A stretch of DNA of 16,347 nucleotides from an uncultured Clostridia bacterium. GTDB taxonomy: Bacteria > Bacillota > Clostridia > Oscillospirales > Acutalibacteraceae. The translations under genes and the position numbers were made by a program. Below are positions 1-7,385 of the stretch, one piece after another. The notes under the pieces are model-generated. The model was not told the DNA's origin and did not search any database. It worked only from the letters and a program-made list of their open reading frames with translations. The stretch covers positions 1 to 16,347 of the forward strand of contig CANONE010000035.1 of NCBI GenBank assembly GCA_947567585.1, given 5' to 3'. How positions within the stretch are numbered: the stretch's first letter is position 1; each line of letters starts with the position of its first letter.

Positions 1-30
1 CTGGAGTTCAGACGTGTGCTCTTCCGATCT
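1..30 (+). other. Illumina TruSeq adapter remnant (not genomic)
   Basis: All 30 bases match the 3' part of the standard Illumina read-2 adapter, ending in the familiar GCTCTTCCGATCT. This is library sequence left on the contig end and should be masked. Genomic sequence can start no earlier than base 31. The match is from memory of the adapter and is exact over the whole stretch. Confidence 0.97.
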
Positions 31-288
31 TTATTAAGGGAGCGCCCGAACCGCTTTTTCCTTGTTCCTTTTTTCGCGTTTGCATTATCTATTGTGACTG
101 GCGCGCTCCGGATTATGTCTGTCAATTTTTGTATACTTTTTGGGAAATAGCTTGTAAAGCCACCGGGCACTCTATTCTCTTAGAAAGGACGCAGCTTTGC
201 GTATTTGTCATTTAGGGAAGTATGCGTTCTGGGAAAGTTTATAGCACTTTTTGAAAAGAAGACGAAAAAGCAAGGCTTACTTTGCGGC
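31..288. other. Non-coding stretch downstream of the BTAD regulator
   Basis: I see no convincing gene here. The stretch is more AT-rich than its neighbours and carries a small hairpin (ACGCA/TGCGT near 190-202). On the minus strand, just after the regulator stop, a weak GCAA/TTGC stem is followed by a run of five T (about 265-285), which could be a poor terminator for the regulator. A TATACT at 132-137 lacks a matching -35 box. The first bases may be affected by assembly error next to the adapter. Confidence 0.4.
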
Positions 289-1518
289 TTAATCAGGCCG
301 GTATGTCTCCGGCTTCAGAGGGCAGACCGTGGCCCGCAAGCGGGCCGGAGTGTGTGGGTACTGGCGTAGAAAGGCTTTTTGTATCCGCCGGCAGACAGCC
401 TGGCTGTTTTCAAAGCTGGCCCGGGGCAGCAGCAGTACGTATTGGGAGACGCTGCACTTTGACATGGCGTCCCCCTGGCGAAGGAGCGGCGGGGCCAGCC
501 GGCGCAGATTCTCCATGACCAAGTCCAAGCTGCGACGGGCCAGCTCCCCGCCGTCTATCCCGGTAACGGAAAGTACCGCCAGCGAGGCTCTTTCCCCCGT
601 ACGGACCATATCCCGGGCATGAAGGCGGTAGAGCGCCCGGAATACGTCGTAATCACAGAAAAAGGCGCCCGCGTCCCCCTCCTCCCGGAGCTGCTCTAAA
701 ATAGCCGCCGGCGGTATGGTTCTATCGTTTACATGGCTAACGGCCCGGCGGTAGAGCGCCTGCGCCTCTTCTCCGGGCATGCCTCCGGTTTTTTCTAAAA
801 AGAGCTGGTTCATATCCTCAAAAACCTGCGCCGCGGCCCGGCTGTCTCCCAGATTCAGCAGGGCGTTCATCCGGCGGCGGTACAGCCCCTCGTTAAGAAG
901 ATCCAGCTGAACAGCGGCGGCGCATAGGGCGGCGGACTGTTCCCAGTCCCCCCGTTCCTCCAGAATAGGCAAAACCCGCCCCAGCGTCTGCATATAGAGG
1001 CCCAGCTCTCTTTTTGACATAGCGGCCGCCCAAGAGAATTCCCTAAGCTTGGGTATAAAGCCTTGGCCGAACAGATCCAGCGCCTGCATCCAGCAGGAAA
1101 GGGCATCCGGCCCTTTTTGGGCGCATAGGGCTTCGAAACGGTCCAGATCCAAAGAAAGGGGAAGCTGTTGGCTCCAGGCATAGCCTTGATCTTTTCTGAG
1201 GATCAGTTGGTGGCCCGCGCCTTCATACAGCTGGTCCAGGCAGGTCCGGGTCCGGAAAAAAGTGGTTTTCATGGCGTTGCGGGGGTTGGCGGAACCGGTT
1301 TCCTGATCCCACAGCAGATTGGCCAGCTCCTGATAGGGCGCCGCGCGGCCCTTTTGATAGATGAGATAGGCCAGCAGCAGCCAGACCTTTTTGGAGTGCC
1401 CGCTGGAATCTCCCACCTGGCGCTGGCCCAGGGTGATGGAAAACCGGTCCAGCATGGTCACCTGCAAGCAGGGAGAAGGGGCCCGCTCCGGCTGGCTGGC
1501 AGAGTAGGCGGGGCTCAT
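289..1518 (-). CDS. BTAD-family transcriptional regulator (SARP-like) with degenerate GGDEF-like C-terminus
   Basis: Predicted cytoplasmic DNA-binding activator of 409 residues. Residues about 18-115 look like an OmpR/SARP winged helix (a KKVWLLLAYLIYQKGR stretch, then an ELANLLW recognition-helix region). Residues about 118-265 are helical repeats of the bacterial transcriptional activator domain (RRRMNALLNLGDSRAAAQVFEDM). The last 120 residues resemble a GGDEF fold: a CDYDVFRALYRLHAR opening and an LRQGDAMSKCSVSQYVLLLP segment where RxGGDEFxxLLP would lie. The GGDEF signature is absent, so cyclase activity is unlikely and a sensory or dimerisation role is inferred. The chosen ATG at 1518 overlaps the stop of the upstream esterase gene (ATGA). 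An upstream in-frame ATG at 1563 would overlap the esterase by 49 bases and is less likely. There is no strong ribosome binding site of its own, so translational coupling to the esterase is probable. Target genes are unknown. Confidence 0.85.
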   Translation of the reverse strand: MSPAYSASQPERAPSPCLQVTMLDRFSITLGQRQVGDSSGHSKKVWLLLAYLIYQKGRAAPYQELANLLWDQETGSANPRNAMKTTFFRTRTCLDQLYEGAGHQLILRKDQGYAWSQQLPLSLDLDRFEALCAQKGPDALSCWMQALDLFGQGFIPKLREFSWAAAMSKRELGLYMQTLGRVLPILEERGDWEQSAALCAAAVQLDLLNEGLYRRRMNALLNLGDSRAAAQVFEDMNQLFLEKTGGMPGEEAQALYRRAVSHVNDRTIPPAAILEQLREEGDAGAFFCDYDVFRALYRLHARDMVRTGERASLAVLSVTGIDGGELARRSLDLVMENLRRLAPPLLRQGDAMSKCSVSQYVLLLPRASFENSQAVCRRIQKAFLRQYPHTPARLRATVCPLKPETYRPD

Positions 1519-2486
1519 AGCGCCAGCTGGTCCGCCAGCCAGGCTATAGCCAGCTGGGGCCACACTCTCACAACCGCGCAGGCCCTTTCCAGCTTCTCCC
1601 GCTGAGAGGGGTCCATCTCCCCAGGGGGCGCGAAAAAGCCGTCAAAGGCGTCGGGGGCTACTCCGGCCAGGTCTCCGGCCTTGGCCTTGTCTCTGAGCAT
1701 AACCAGCTGTTGGGTGGTGTAAGGCTCCCCGTGTTCTCCCCGCAGCCAGGCGCTATCGGCTAGAGACAGCCCATGGCCGCCTCTGGTAAATACATGGTGG
1801 GCATACTCCACATGGGCGGCATGGCAGGCTTCGGCAAAAAGGTAGCTGTTTTCCACCGGGACCGCATCGTCGGCGGCTGTCTGCCACAGGAAGCAGGGCG
1901 GGGTATTCTGGTCCACCTGCTTCTCAAGGCTCATATATTCCAGCTGTTCCGGGGCGGCGTTTTCCCCCAGCAGGGCCACAAAGGAGCCCCGGTGGGCCTT
2001 CTCCCCGGCGGTGATAACCGGATAACTGAGAATGGCCGCGTCCGGCCGGTTGGAATAGCGGTGGTAGCTGGGGTCGGGATCGCTGACGTCCTGCCAGTGA
2101 ACGCAGAGGCTGGCGCAGAGATGCCCTCCGGCGGAAAAACCGCAGACGGCCAGCTTTTGGGCGTGAACGCGGAAATCCGCCGCGCTCTTACGGATGAACC
2201 GGACCGCCCGGGAAATATCCTTCAGGGGCTGCATGTATAAAGGACAACTGGAAAGGGGATTCACCGTGTACGTAAGCACAAAAGCGTTATAGCCCGCGTC
2301 GTAAAACTTCCGCGCCACGGGTTCGCCCTCGGAAGGCGCTACAAAGCAATACCCGCCGCCAGGAACCACCAGCATGGCGGGGCGCGTGGAGGGATCCGGG
2401 TGTACATAGCTCTTTACAAAGGGGACGAATCCCCCGGACATGGGGTAAGAATATTCTGGGGGCTCCCAGAGAACATGCCGATTCAT
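1515..2486 (-). CDS. Alpha/beta-hydrolase esterase (acetyl-xylan-esterase/BD-FAE-like)
   Basis: A 323-residue soluble serine hydrolase with no signal peptide, so likely cytoplasmic. PGGGY at residues 42-46 forms the oxyanion-hole loop, GFSAGG places the nucleophile at Ser118, and TAADDAVPVENS places the acid at about Asp206. GGHGLSLA supplies His238. This order and spacing are typical of the Aes/BD-FAE esterases that act on short acyl esters, often of plant polysaccharide fragments; the substrate cannot be read from sequence. Residues about 250-300 form a linker richer in charged residues than usual before the closing helix (WPQLAIAWLADQL). AAGGAGT lies 8 bases before the ATG and supports this start. 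It is the first gene of a two-gene operon with the BTAD regulator, which may act on the same pathway. Confidence 0.9.
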   Translation of the reverse strand: MNRHVLWEPPEYSYPMSGGFVPFVKSYVHPDPSTRPAMLVVPGGGYCFVAPSEGEPVARKFYDAGYNAFVLTYTVNPLSSCPLYMQPLKDISRAVRFIRKSAADFRVHAQKLAVCGFSAGGHLCASLCVHWQDVSDPDPSYHRYSNRPDAAILSYPVITAGEKAHRGSFVALLGENAAPEQLEYMSLEKQVDQNTPPCFLWQTAADDAVPVENSYLFAEACHAAHVEYAHHVFTRGGHGLSLADSAWLRGEHGEPYTTQQLVMLRDKAKAGDLAGVAPDAFDGFFAPPGEMDPSQREKLERACAVVRVWPQLAIAWLADQLAL

Positions 2487-2553
2487 AGATAAAACTCCTT
2501 TTCTTATAGCCGGTTCTAGGTGTATACTGACAGTGGGATTAGCCTATTTTACT

Positions 2554-2582
2554 ATTATAGAACCAATGGAAAATATGCGCAA
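2554..2582 (-). promoter_or_regulatory. Candidate sigma-A promoter for the esterase/regulator operon
   Basis: On the minus strand, TTGCGC (2577-2582) is followed after 17 bases by a perfect TATAAT (2554-2559), which would start transcription near 2547, about 60 bases before the esterase ATG. The -10 box overlaps one arm (2558-2564) of a 7-bp inverted repeat, GGTTCTA/TAGAACC, whose other arm is at 2512-2518. A regulator could bind both, but the arms are far apart and the repeat is short. Confidence 0.5.
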
Positions 2583-2612
2583 GGCTCCGGCAAAGAAAAT
2601 TTTCCGCAGCCG

Positions 2613-2640
2613 CAACCTTTTTCTCTTCATCCCCGCCTAA
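2613..2640 (+). promoter_or_regulatory. Candidate ECF-type promoter upstream of the first sigma factor
   Basis: CAACC (2613-2617), a 16-base T/C-rich spacer, and CGCCTAA (2634-2640) resemble the AAC-type -35 and CGTC-type -10 elements used by many ECF sigma factors. It lies about 50 bases before the sigma-factor ATG, as expected for autoregulation, a common arrangement for ECF genes. The assignment is by pattern only; there is no good sigma-A promoter in the same place. Confidence 0.4.
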
Positions 2641-2687
2641 TGAGTGTAAAAGCTTTTACCGGATGTTCCACAGAAAGGAGTGATTCC

Positions 2688-3221
2688 ATGCCTTTTGCCA
2701 TAGAAAGGCTGGTGCGCAGAGCTCAAGCCGGGGACAGGGAGGCGTTCATCGCGCTGATAGAGTCCCACAAGCTGTCTATGAGCCGGGCCGCCATAACCAT
2801 TCTCCACAACGAGGAGGACGCCGCCGACGCCATAGCGGAAACCGTGATGGAGGCGTTCTCCGGGCTGCACACCCTGCGGCAGCCCAAATATTTCAAAACC
2901 TGGCTGACCCGGGCGCTGATCTACAACTGCTATGATATCCTGCGCCAGCGCCAGCGGTATGTATCCCTGGAAGAGGTTCCAGAGCCCGCGGGCGGCGAGC
3001 CCGACGACCGGGTGCTGGATATCAAAGAGGCCCTTGCGGCCATGGCGGAAAATGACAGGCTGGTGCTGACCCTGCACTATATGGACGGCCTGAAGATTAA
3101 AGAGATCGCCAGGATGTTAGGGGTAACGGAGGGAGCTGTGAAGTCACGGCTGATGCGCAGCAGGAACCGGCTGCAAAAAATATACCTGGAAAGAGAGGGG
3201 AAGACCTGTGAAGCGAAATAA
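2688..3221 (+). CDS. ECF-family RNA polymerase sigma factor (first pair)
   Basis: A 177-residue sigma-70 family protein of ECF size with only regions 2 and 4. Region 2 covers about residues 8-75 (EDAADAIAETVMEAFSGL, then a KTWLTRALIYNCYDILR core/-10 recognition segment). Region 4 covers about 110-165, with a clear helix-turn-helix (LKIKEIARMLGVTEGAVKSR). It directs RNA polymerase to extracytoplasmic-stress promoters. The ATG at 2688 is preceded by AAAGGAG at 7-base spacing, while the open frame upstream to 2520 has no ribosome binding site and no family-like sequence. The gene overlaps the next by 14 bases, the classic sigma/anti-sigma arrangement. The inducing signal is unknown. Confidence 0.92.
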   Translation: MPFAIERLVRRAQAGDREAFIALIESHKLSMSRAAITILHNEEDAADAIAETVMEAFSGLHTLRQPKYFKTWLTRALIYNCYDILRQRQRYVSLEEVPEPAGGEPDDRVLDIKEALAAMAENDRLVLTLHYMDGLKIKEIARMLGVTEGAVKSRLMRSRNRLQKIYLEREGKTCEAK

Positions 3222-4929
3222 GGATACCCTAAACCATGAGATGCAGGCGGAGCTGGAGCTCTGCGCTGTGCCGGCAGTGATTGAAAACAAGCTGCGGCAG
3301 GTATATGCCCAGCTGCCGGAGGAACTGCCGGCCCGAAAGCGGACCATGCCCCGGTGGGCCCAGAGCGCCCTGGCAACCGCCGCCAGCTTCACAGCGGCCT
3401 TCGCGGTGCTGGTGGGGGTAAACGGGGCCAACCCCGCCTTTGCGGAAAGCCTGCCCTTTGTGGGGGGGATCTTCCAGAATATCAACAACAGAGGCTATGT
3501 GCCCACGCAGAATATGACAGAGGCCCAGCGGCGCATCAGCGATATGGCGGTGCAGGTGGGCGAGACAGAGAAGAACAGTGTCACCATCCCGGCTGGAAGC
3601 CTGCTGGAAAAGCCGGCCACCGCCACCCTGAAGGAGGTCTATTACGACGGCAGCTTTGTGTTTGCGGGCATTGAGTTCCAGATCGACGTAAACAGCGACC
3701 GGCTCTGCGAAGCAAATGGGGAAAGCTACGACGTGCTTCTCAACGGCGAGAGCCAGGTCAGCCACGCTGAAAACGGCGTGGTGTCGGGGCTCTATGATAA
3801 TGGCAGCGGATTTGTGGACATGAGCGACGGCGCCCTTTGCGACTATTGGACCCAGGTGGAGCGGGGCCGCTACATCATGCAGCGGGCCTTCCGGGTGCCG
3901 GACGCCCTGCAGGGGGCCGAAAGCCTGGAGGTCTCCCTGTCCTTCGCGGGCATCAATGATTATAATCGCATGATCTACTCCGTGAACAGCACGCCCTTTA
4001 CGCTGGACTTCACCGCCCAAAAGACGGAGGCGGCTATCCGTACCGCCGACTGCCAGGGCGCGGAGATGGGCGGCGTGCGGCTGCTGAGCGCCTACACCAC
4101 CCCGGCAGCTACCTATATTGAGGTGGAGTATCCGGAAACCTATGTGAACCCGGCTATGGGCGCAACCTTTGAGGACGGCATTAAAATCGGCTATTATGGC
4201 GAAAACGAGGGGGCCGTCCACCTGTGCGACACAGAGGCGGACCTGAGCGACGGCATGCGCCAGAAAAGGCTGGTGCTGGCCGGCCTGAAGGAAGACGAAA
4301 GCCGCAAAGTGGCCTGGTGGCTGTTCGACAAAAACGGCTCCGGCAAAACGGAAGCGATGTTTATCATCGACTTTGCCGCCGGCACCGTAGAGCTGGGCAG
4401 CGCGGAAGACGTGCAGGCCGCGCCGGTGTTCGACTATGCCTGCGGCGTGGAGGCTGTGAAATCCCTGGCCGATGGCGAATACGCCATAGAGAAGATCCAC
4501 CTGGACCAGGATAAACCCATGGTGTATATCATGACCGGCGACAAGAAGCGGGACCTGCGGGTGGAGTTCTGGCAGAGAGACGTTCGGGCCTGCACCACCT
4601 ACACGGATACCTATTCCTGGAAAGACGACGCGCTCTATTGGGAGTATTACAATCTCAACACCGGCAGCTCCTGCACCCGGGATGAAGACCGGTATGAGGG
4701 CACGGAGCACCGGCAGCATATGCTCTTTGTTCCCGAGCTCTATGTGGCCCTGGACCCCAGCCTGCCCGTTACCGTAAAGGTCTTCGATAAGAATTCCGGC
4801 GACGAGCTGCTGGCCCAAGAAATAGCCCTGACCCAAAGCCAGCTCCACGACGAGCCGGAATATATCCCCGCCCCCGAAGACCTCGTGGGCACGGAGGATG
4901 GCGCGGTGAGCAGCGAATCCCAAGATTAA
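3208..4929 (+). CDS. Membrane-anchored anti-sigma factor, DUF4179-type
   Basis: A 573-residue protein starting with GTG, with a GAGGGG ribosome binding site inside the end of the sigma gene. Residues 1-50 are a short charged cytoplasmic part, which would hold the sigma factor. About 51-72 is one hydrophobic membrane segment. It is followed directly by NPAFAESLPFVGGIF (75-89), the hallmark of DUF4179 proteins, which are typically partners of clostridial and bacillar ECF sigma factors. The remaining 480 residues are predicted outside the membrane, are acidic and beta-rich, and have no enzyme motif I recognise; they are probably the sensor. No zinc-binding HxxxCxxC anti-sigma motif is visible. 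Release of the sigma factor would be expected by regulated proteolysis or a conformational change; which one cannot be read here. Confidence 0.85.
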   Translation: MKRNKDTLNHEMQAELELCAVPAVIENKLRQVYAQLPEELPARKRTMPRWAQSALATAASFTAAFAVLVGVNGANPAFAESLPFVGGIFQNINNRGYVPTQNMTEAQRRISDMAVQVGETEKNSVTIPAGSLLEKPATATLKEVYYDGSFVFAGIEFQIDVNSDRLCEANGESYDVLLNGESQVSHAENGVVSGLYDNGSGFVDMSDGALCDYWTQVERGRYIMQRAFRVPDALQGAESLEVSLSFAGINDYNRMIYSVNSTPFTLDFTAQKTEAAIRTADCQGAEMGGVRLLSAYTTPAATYIEVEYPETYVNPAMGATFEDGIKIGYYGENEGAVHLCDTEADLSDGMRQKRLVLAGLKEDESRKVAWWLFDKNGSGKTEAMFIIDFAAGTVELGSAEDVQAAPVFDYACGVEAVKSLADGEYAIEKIHLDQDKPMVYIMTGDKKRDLRVEFWQRDVRACTTYTDTYSWKDDALYWEYYNLNTGSSCTRDEDRYEGTEHRQHMLFVPELYVALDPSLPVTVKVFDKNSGDELLAQEIALTQSQLHDEPEYIPAPEDLVGTEDGAVSSESQD

Positions 4930-4930
4930 C

Positions 4931-4968
4931 AAAGAAGAACCCCACCGATAGCGGCGGGGTTCTTCTTT
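4931..4968. terminator. Bidirectional intrinsic terminator
   Basis: A perfect 13-bp stem, AAAGAAGAACCCC (4931-4943) with its complement at 4956-4968, plus an inner CCG/CGG extension and an ATAG loop. The A-rich left side and T-rich right side give U-rich ends in both directions. It lies 2 bases after the anti-sigma stop and 14 bases after the convergent MATE stop, so it probably ends both transcripts. Confidence 0.93.
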
Positions 4969-4981
4969 TGCTTATATAGGG

Positions 4982-6313
4982 CTACATGTAGTGATACCTC
5001 CCCCGCTTGGCAAAGAGGAAGACGACGGAGATGATGCAGGCGAAGACGTCGGCTACGGTGACGGACCACCAGATGCCGTCCAGGCCCAGGAGGGCGGGGA
5101 GGGCCAGCACGCAGAGGATCTGGAAGACCAGGGAGCGCAGAAAGGAAATGGCGGCGGAAATAGCGCCGTTATTTAGGGCCGTGAAAAAGCTGGACGCAAA
5201 AATGTTGAAGCCCGCCAGCAAAAAGGACCAAGAGAACACCATAAAGGCATGCTGGGTCATTTGGGAGAGCTGCTGGTCATACCCAACAAAGATATTGGCC
5301 AAGGGTTTTGCCAGGGCCCAGGAAAGGAGGGTCATCAGCACCCCTGCGGAAAGCATAAGGACTACGCTCTTTTTCAACAGGCTCTTAAGCTCTTTGTGAT
5401 TCCCAGCCCCGTGGTGGTAGCCTACAATAGGCGTGCTGGCTACCGTATAACCGATAAACGCCGCCACAAAGATAAAAGAAACATACATCAGCACGCCGTA
5501 TACCGCCACGCCGTCCTCGCCGGCAAAGCGCAGGAGCTGATAATTATAGAGCATCCCCACAATGGAGCCAGAGATATTGGACATTAGCTCGGAGGAGCCG
5601 TTGCCGCAGGCTTTCAGCAAAATGCGGAGCTCCAGCCGGGTTTTGGTCAGGCGGAGCAGGCTGGAATTGGGCCGTAGGAAATAAAACAGCGGCAGCACCC
5701 CGCCTGCCAGCTGGCTGATGCCGGTAGCCAGCGCCGCCCCGGCCACGCCCCAGCGAAATACAGCGATGAAAAGAGCGTCCAGCGCCATGTTGGTCACGCC
5801 GGCGGCCACGGTGTATACCAGCCCCAGTTTGGGCTTTTCAGCGGTGGAAAGAAAGGTCTGGAAGACGTTTTGCAGCATAAAGGCTGTGGTAAAGGCCACC
5901 ACAATGCGGCCGTAAACCACGCAGTCCTCCATCATGGCGTCTGTGGCCCCCAGCAGCCGGGCGGCCTGGGGCATGGCGGCGATGCCGAAGAGGGAGAGCC
6001 CCGCGCCCAGCAGCAGGGTAAACAGCACCATCATGGTGAAATAGCGGTTGGCGGCCGGCTTATCTCCCTCTCCCAACGTTTTGGCCACCAGGGCGCTGCC
6101 GCCGGTACCCACCATGAACCCTACGCCGCCTAGGATCATGGTAAAGGGCATAATCAAGTTGATAGCGGCGAAAGGCACCTTGCCCACGAAGTTCGAGACA
6201 AAGAGGCCGTCCACCACGCCGTAGATAGATGTAAAGATCATCATCATAACCGGCGAAATGGAAAACCGCAGAAGCTTTTTGTAAGTAAAGTGATCGGATA
6301 ATTGGATTTGCAT
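4982..6313 (-). CDS. MATE-family multidrug/sodium antiporter
   Basis: A 443-residue integral membrane protein, the usual MATE length, with about twelve hydrophobic segments. It would export drugs or metabolites against a Na+ or H+ gradient. Family features include the N-terminal RFSISPVMMMIFTSIYGVVDGLFV segment split by the VDGLF motif, an INLIMPF segment, and GTGGSALVAKTLGEGD after the third helix. The second half-repeat begins near YQLLRFAGEDGVAVYG. The ATG at 6313 follows AAAGGAGG at ideal distance; the open frame upstream to 6373 lies in the MarR gene and is not needed. It starts 10 bases after the MarR stop, so both are one transcript, and exporter expression is probably controlled by that repressor. 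Confidence 0.93.
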   Translation of the reverse strand: MQIQLSDHFTYKKLLRFSISPVMMMIFTSIYGVVDGLFVSNFVGKVPFAAINLIMPFTMILGGVGFMVGTGGSALVAKTLGEGDKPAANRYFTMMVLFTLLLGAGLSLFGIAAMPQAARLLGATDAMMEDCVVYGRIVVAFTTAFMLQNVFQTFLSTAEKPKLGLVYTVAAGVTNMALDALFIAVFRWGVAGAALATGISQLAGGVLPLFYFLRPNSSLLRLTKTRLELRILLKACGNGSSELMSNISGSIVGMLYNYQLLRFAGEDGVAVYGVLMYVSFIFVAAFIGYTVASTPIVGYHHGAGNHKELKSLLKKSVVLMLSAGVLMTLLSWALAKPLANIFVGYDQQLSQMTQHAFMVFSWSFLLAGFNIFASSFFTALNNGAISAAISFLRSLVFQILCVLALPALLGLDGIWWSVTVADVFACIISVVFLFAKRGRYHYM

Positions 6314-6323
6314 AGTTCCTCCT

Positions 6324-6779
6324 TTAACGGCCGCCGGATCGTTTTTCCCTCTCCTCGTTGAGCCGCCGCACATATTTTTGGTACAGCCGCAGAAAAGCTT
6401 CGGCTTCGCCCGGTTCCATGGCCTGAAAGGCCGCCTGTTCCGCCTGGATAATCTGATCGGCTGTCCGCCGTGCCAGCGCGGCGCCCTTTTCTGTCAGGGT
6501 AATGATCCGGGTGCGGCGGTCCTCGCCGGCGGAAAGCGTCAGGCTCCCTTCCGCCTCCAAACTCTTCAGTGCGGAATTAATGGTCTGCTTGGGCTGAAGC
6601 AGCATCTGGCAAAGGCGCTTTTGCGTAACCGGCGGTTCTTCCGCCCGCAGGGTGTAAAGAATCCACAGGGTGCATTCCGGCACGCCCAGCTGTCTGGCGG
6701 CGCTTCGATAAAAGCTGTCGCTTTCCTTTAAAATGCTATTGTACTGCTTTAGCCAAGGGTCAATAGGCGGGTTCTGCAT
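6324..6779 (-). CDS. MarR-family transcriptional repressor
   Basis: A 151-residue winged-helix protein. The core at residues about 35-105 has the MarR pattern: CTLWILYTLR, then VTQKRLCQMLLQPKQTINSALKSLEAEG as the helix-turn-helix, then LTLSAGEDRRTRIITLTEKG as the wing with the conserved D/R pair. The terminal helices form the dimer interface. GGAGGG lies 7 bases before the ATG. It is first in an operon with a MATE exporter and sits behind a promoter overlapped by an inverted repeat, so it probably represses itself and the exporter until a ligand binds. Confidence 0.93.
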   Translation of the reverse strand: MQNPPIDPWLKQYNSILKESDSFYRSAARQLGVPECTLWILYTLRAEEPPVTQKRLCQMLLQPKQTINSALKSLEAEGSLTLSAGEDRRTRIITLTEKGAALARRTADQIIQAEQAAFQAMEPGEAEAFLRLYQKYVRRLNEEREKRSGGR

Positions 6780-6802
6780 GGTATTCCCTCCACGTCAATT
6801 AT

Positions 6803-6840
6803 TCCGAAAGCGGACTTTATTATTATAGTCCGTTTTCGGA
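6803..6840. promoter_or_regulatory. MarR operator-like inverted repeat
   Basis: TCCGAAAGCGGACT (6803-6816) and AGTCCGTTTTCGGA (6827-6840) are inverted repeats matching at 13 of 14 positions, with a 10-base spacer. One arm fills most of the -35/-10 spacer of the promoter and abuts the -10 box; the other covers the expected transcription start. A bound dimer or pair of dimers would block RNA polymerase. The adjacent MarR protein is the obvious candidate to bind. Confidence 0.8.
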
Positions 6841-6850
6841 GCTTTGTCAA
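6822..6850 (-). promoter_or_regulatory. Consensus sigma-A promoter of the marR-MATE operon
   Basis: Reading the minus strand, TTGACA (6845-6850), 17 bases, then TATAAT (6822-6827): both boxes are perfect consensus at ideal spacing. Transcription would begin near 6815, about 35 bases before the MarR ATG. Confidence 0.9.
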
Positions 6851-6980
6851 GAGGCAACCTGGGGCGCGTTCACACAAACTGAGTATGCGATTTTTGGAGC
6901 AGATTTTTGGCTGATTCAAGGGGTTCTCCTGGCTTTGCGCCTTGCCATTCAGAAATATAGCGGAGGCAAATATGTTTAAT

Positions 6981-7009
6981 TTGACAATTCTTTTGCAATC
7001 TGGGATAAG
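6981..7009 (+). promoter_or_regulatory. Upstream promoter of tandem pair (P1) before the RNA element
   Basis: TTGACA (6981-6986), a 17-base spacer, then GATAAG (7004-7009), which matches four of six -10 positions. It lies just upstream of a stronger promoter pointing the same way. Confidence 0.45.
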
Positions 7010-7012
7010 CTG

Positions 7013-7041
7013 TTGACAGTAATGATTTTTTCGTCTATACT
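7013..7041 (+). promoter_or_regulatory. Strong sigma-A promoter (P2) of the RNA element
   Basis: TTGACA (7013-7018), a 17-base spacer, then TATACT (7036-7041). The expected start is near A7048, right at the first predicted helix of the RNA. No protein-coding gene of normal size begins downstream before the terminator at 7386-7425. Confidence 0.8.
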
Positions 7042-7113
7042 AGTTTTAGCCCTACATTATAGTGAATGGGGTCCTAAAGCCAATTTACTATAGGGCAGAA
7101 AGGGGATGATGCC

Positions 7114-7182
7114 ATGCGCAGCAATGGGCGAGGCACTCTTTTTGCCTATACGTTCCAGACCGGCGGGAAACACGCCGCGTGA
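7114..7182 (+). CDS. Possible 22-residue leader peptide inside the RNA element
   Basis: ATG at 7114 preceded by AAAGGGG at workable spacing, 22 codons (beginning MRSNGRGTLFAYTF) and a TGA at 7180-7182. It overlaps two of the predicted hairpins, so it may be chance within a structured RNA, or a regulatory leader peptide. I recognise no similarity. Confidence 0.2.
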   Translation: MRSNGRGTLFAYTFQTGGKHAA

Positions 7183-7385
7183 TGCGTAGGGGCAAGGGCT
7201 GAACCGGGACTGCCAAAGTGAACGGTGCGCTATAGAAACGTATGGCCATGTACGTCGGACAAGCAAGGTCAAGGGTCTGGTGGAGAGAATAAACTTCCAA
7301 AAGTGGTAATTTGACTCTTGGCTGCCGGGAGAGGAAGTTTTCCGGCGCCTGTTTGTGCAGCGTATTCTGGTGAAAAAAATCCGGG

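Noticed and set aside
3229..4932. 567-codon open frame on the minus strand opposite the DUF4179 anti-sigma gene
   Set aside because: Its composition is a mirror of the plus-strand codon bias (long Val/Gly/His-rich low-information sequence), it has no family motif, and the plus-strand protein has clear domain hallmarks.
7161..7182. Group II intron domain V-like hairpin with GGGAAACA loop
   Set aside because: The stem is only five pairs, lacks the conserved AGC catalytic triad context, and no intron-encoded reverse transcriptase or exon junction is visible.
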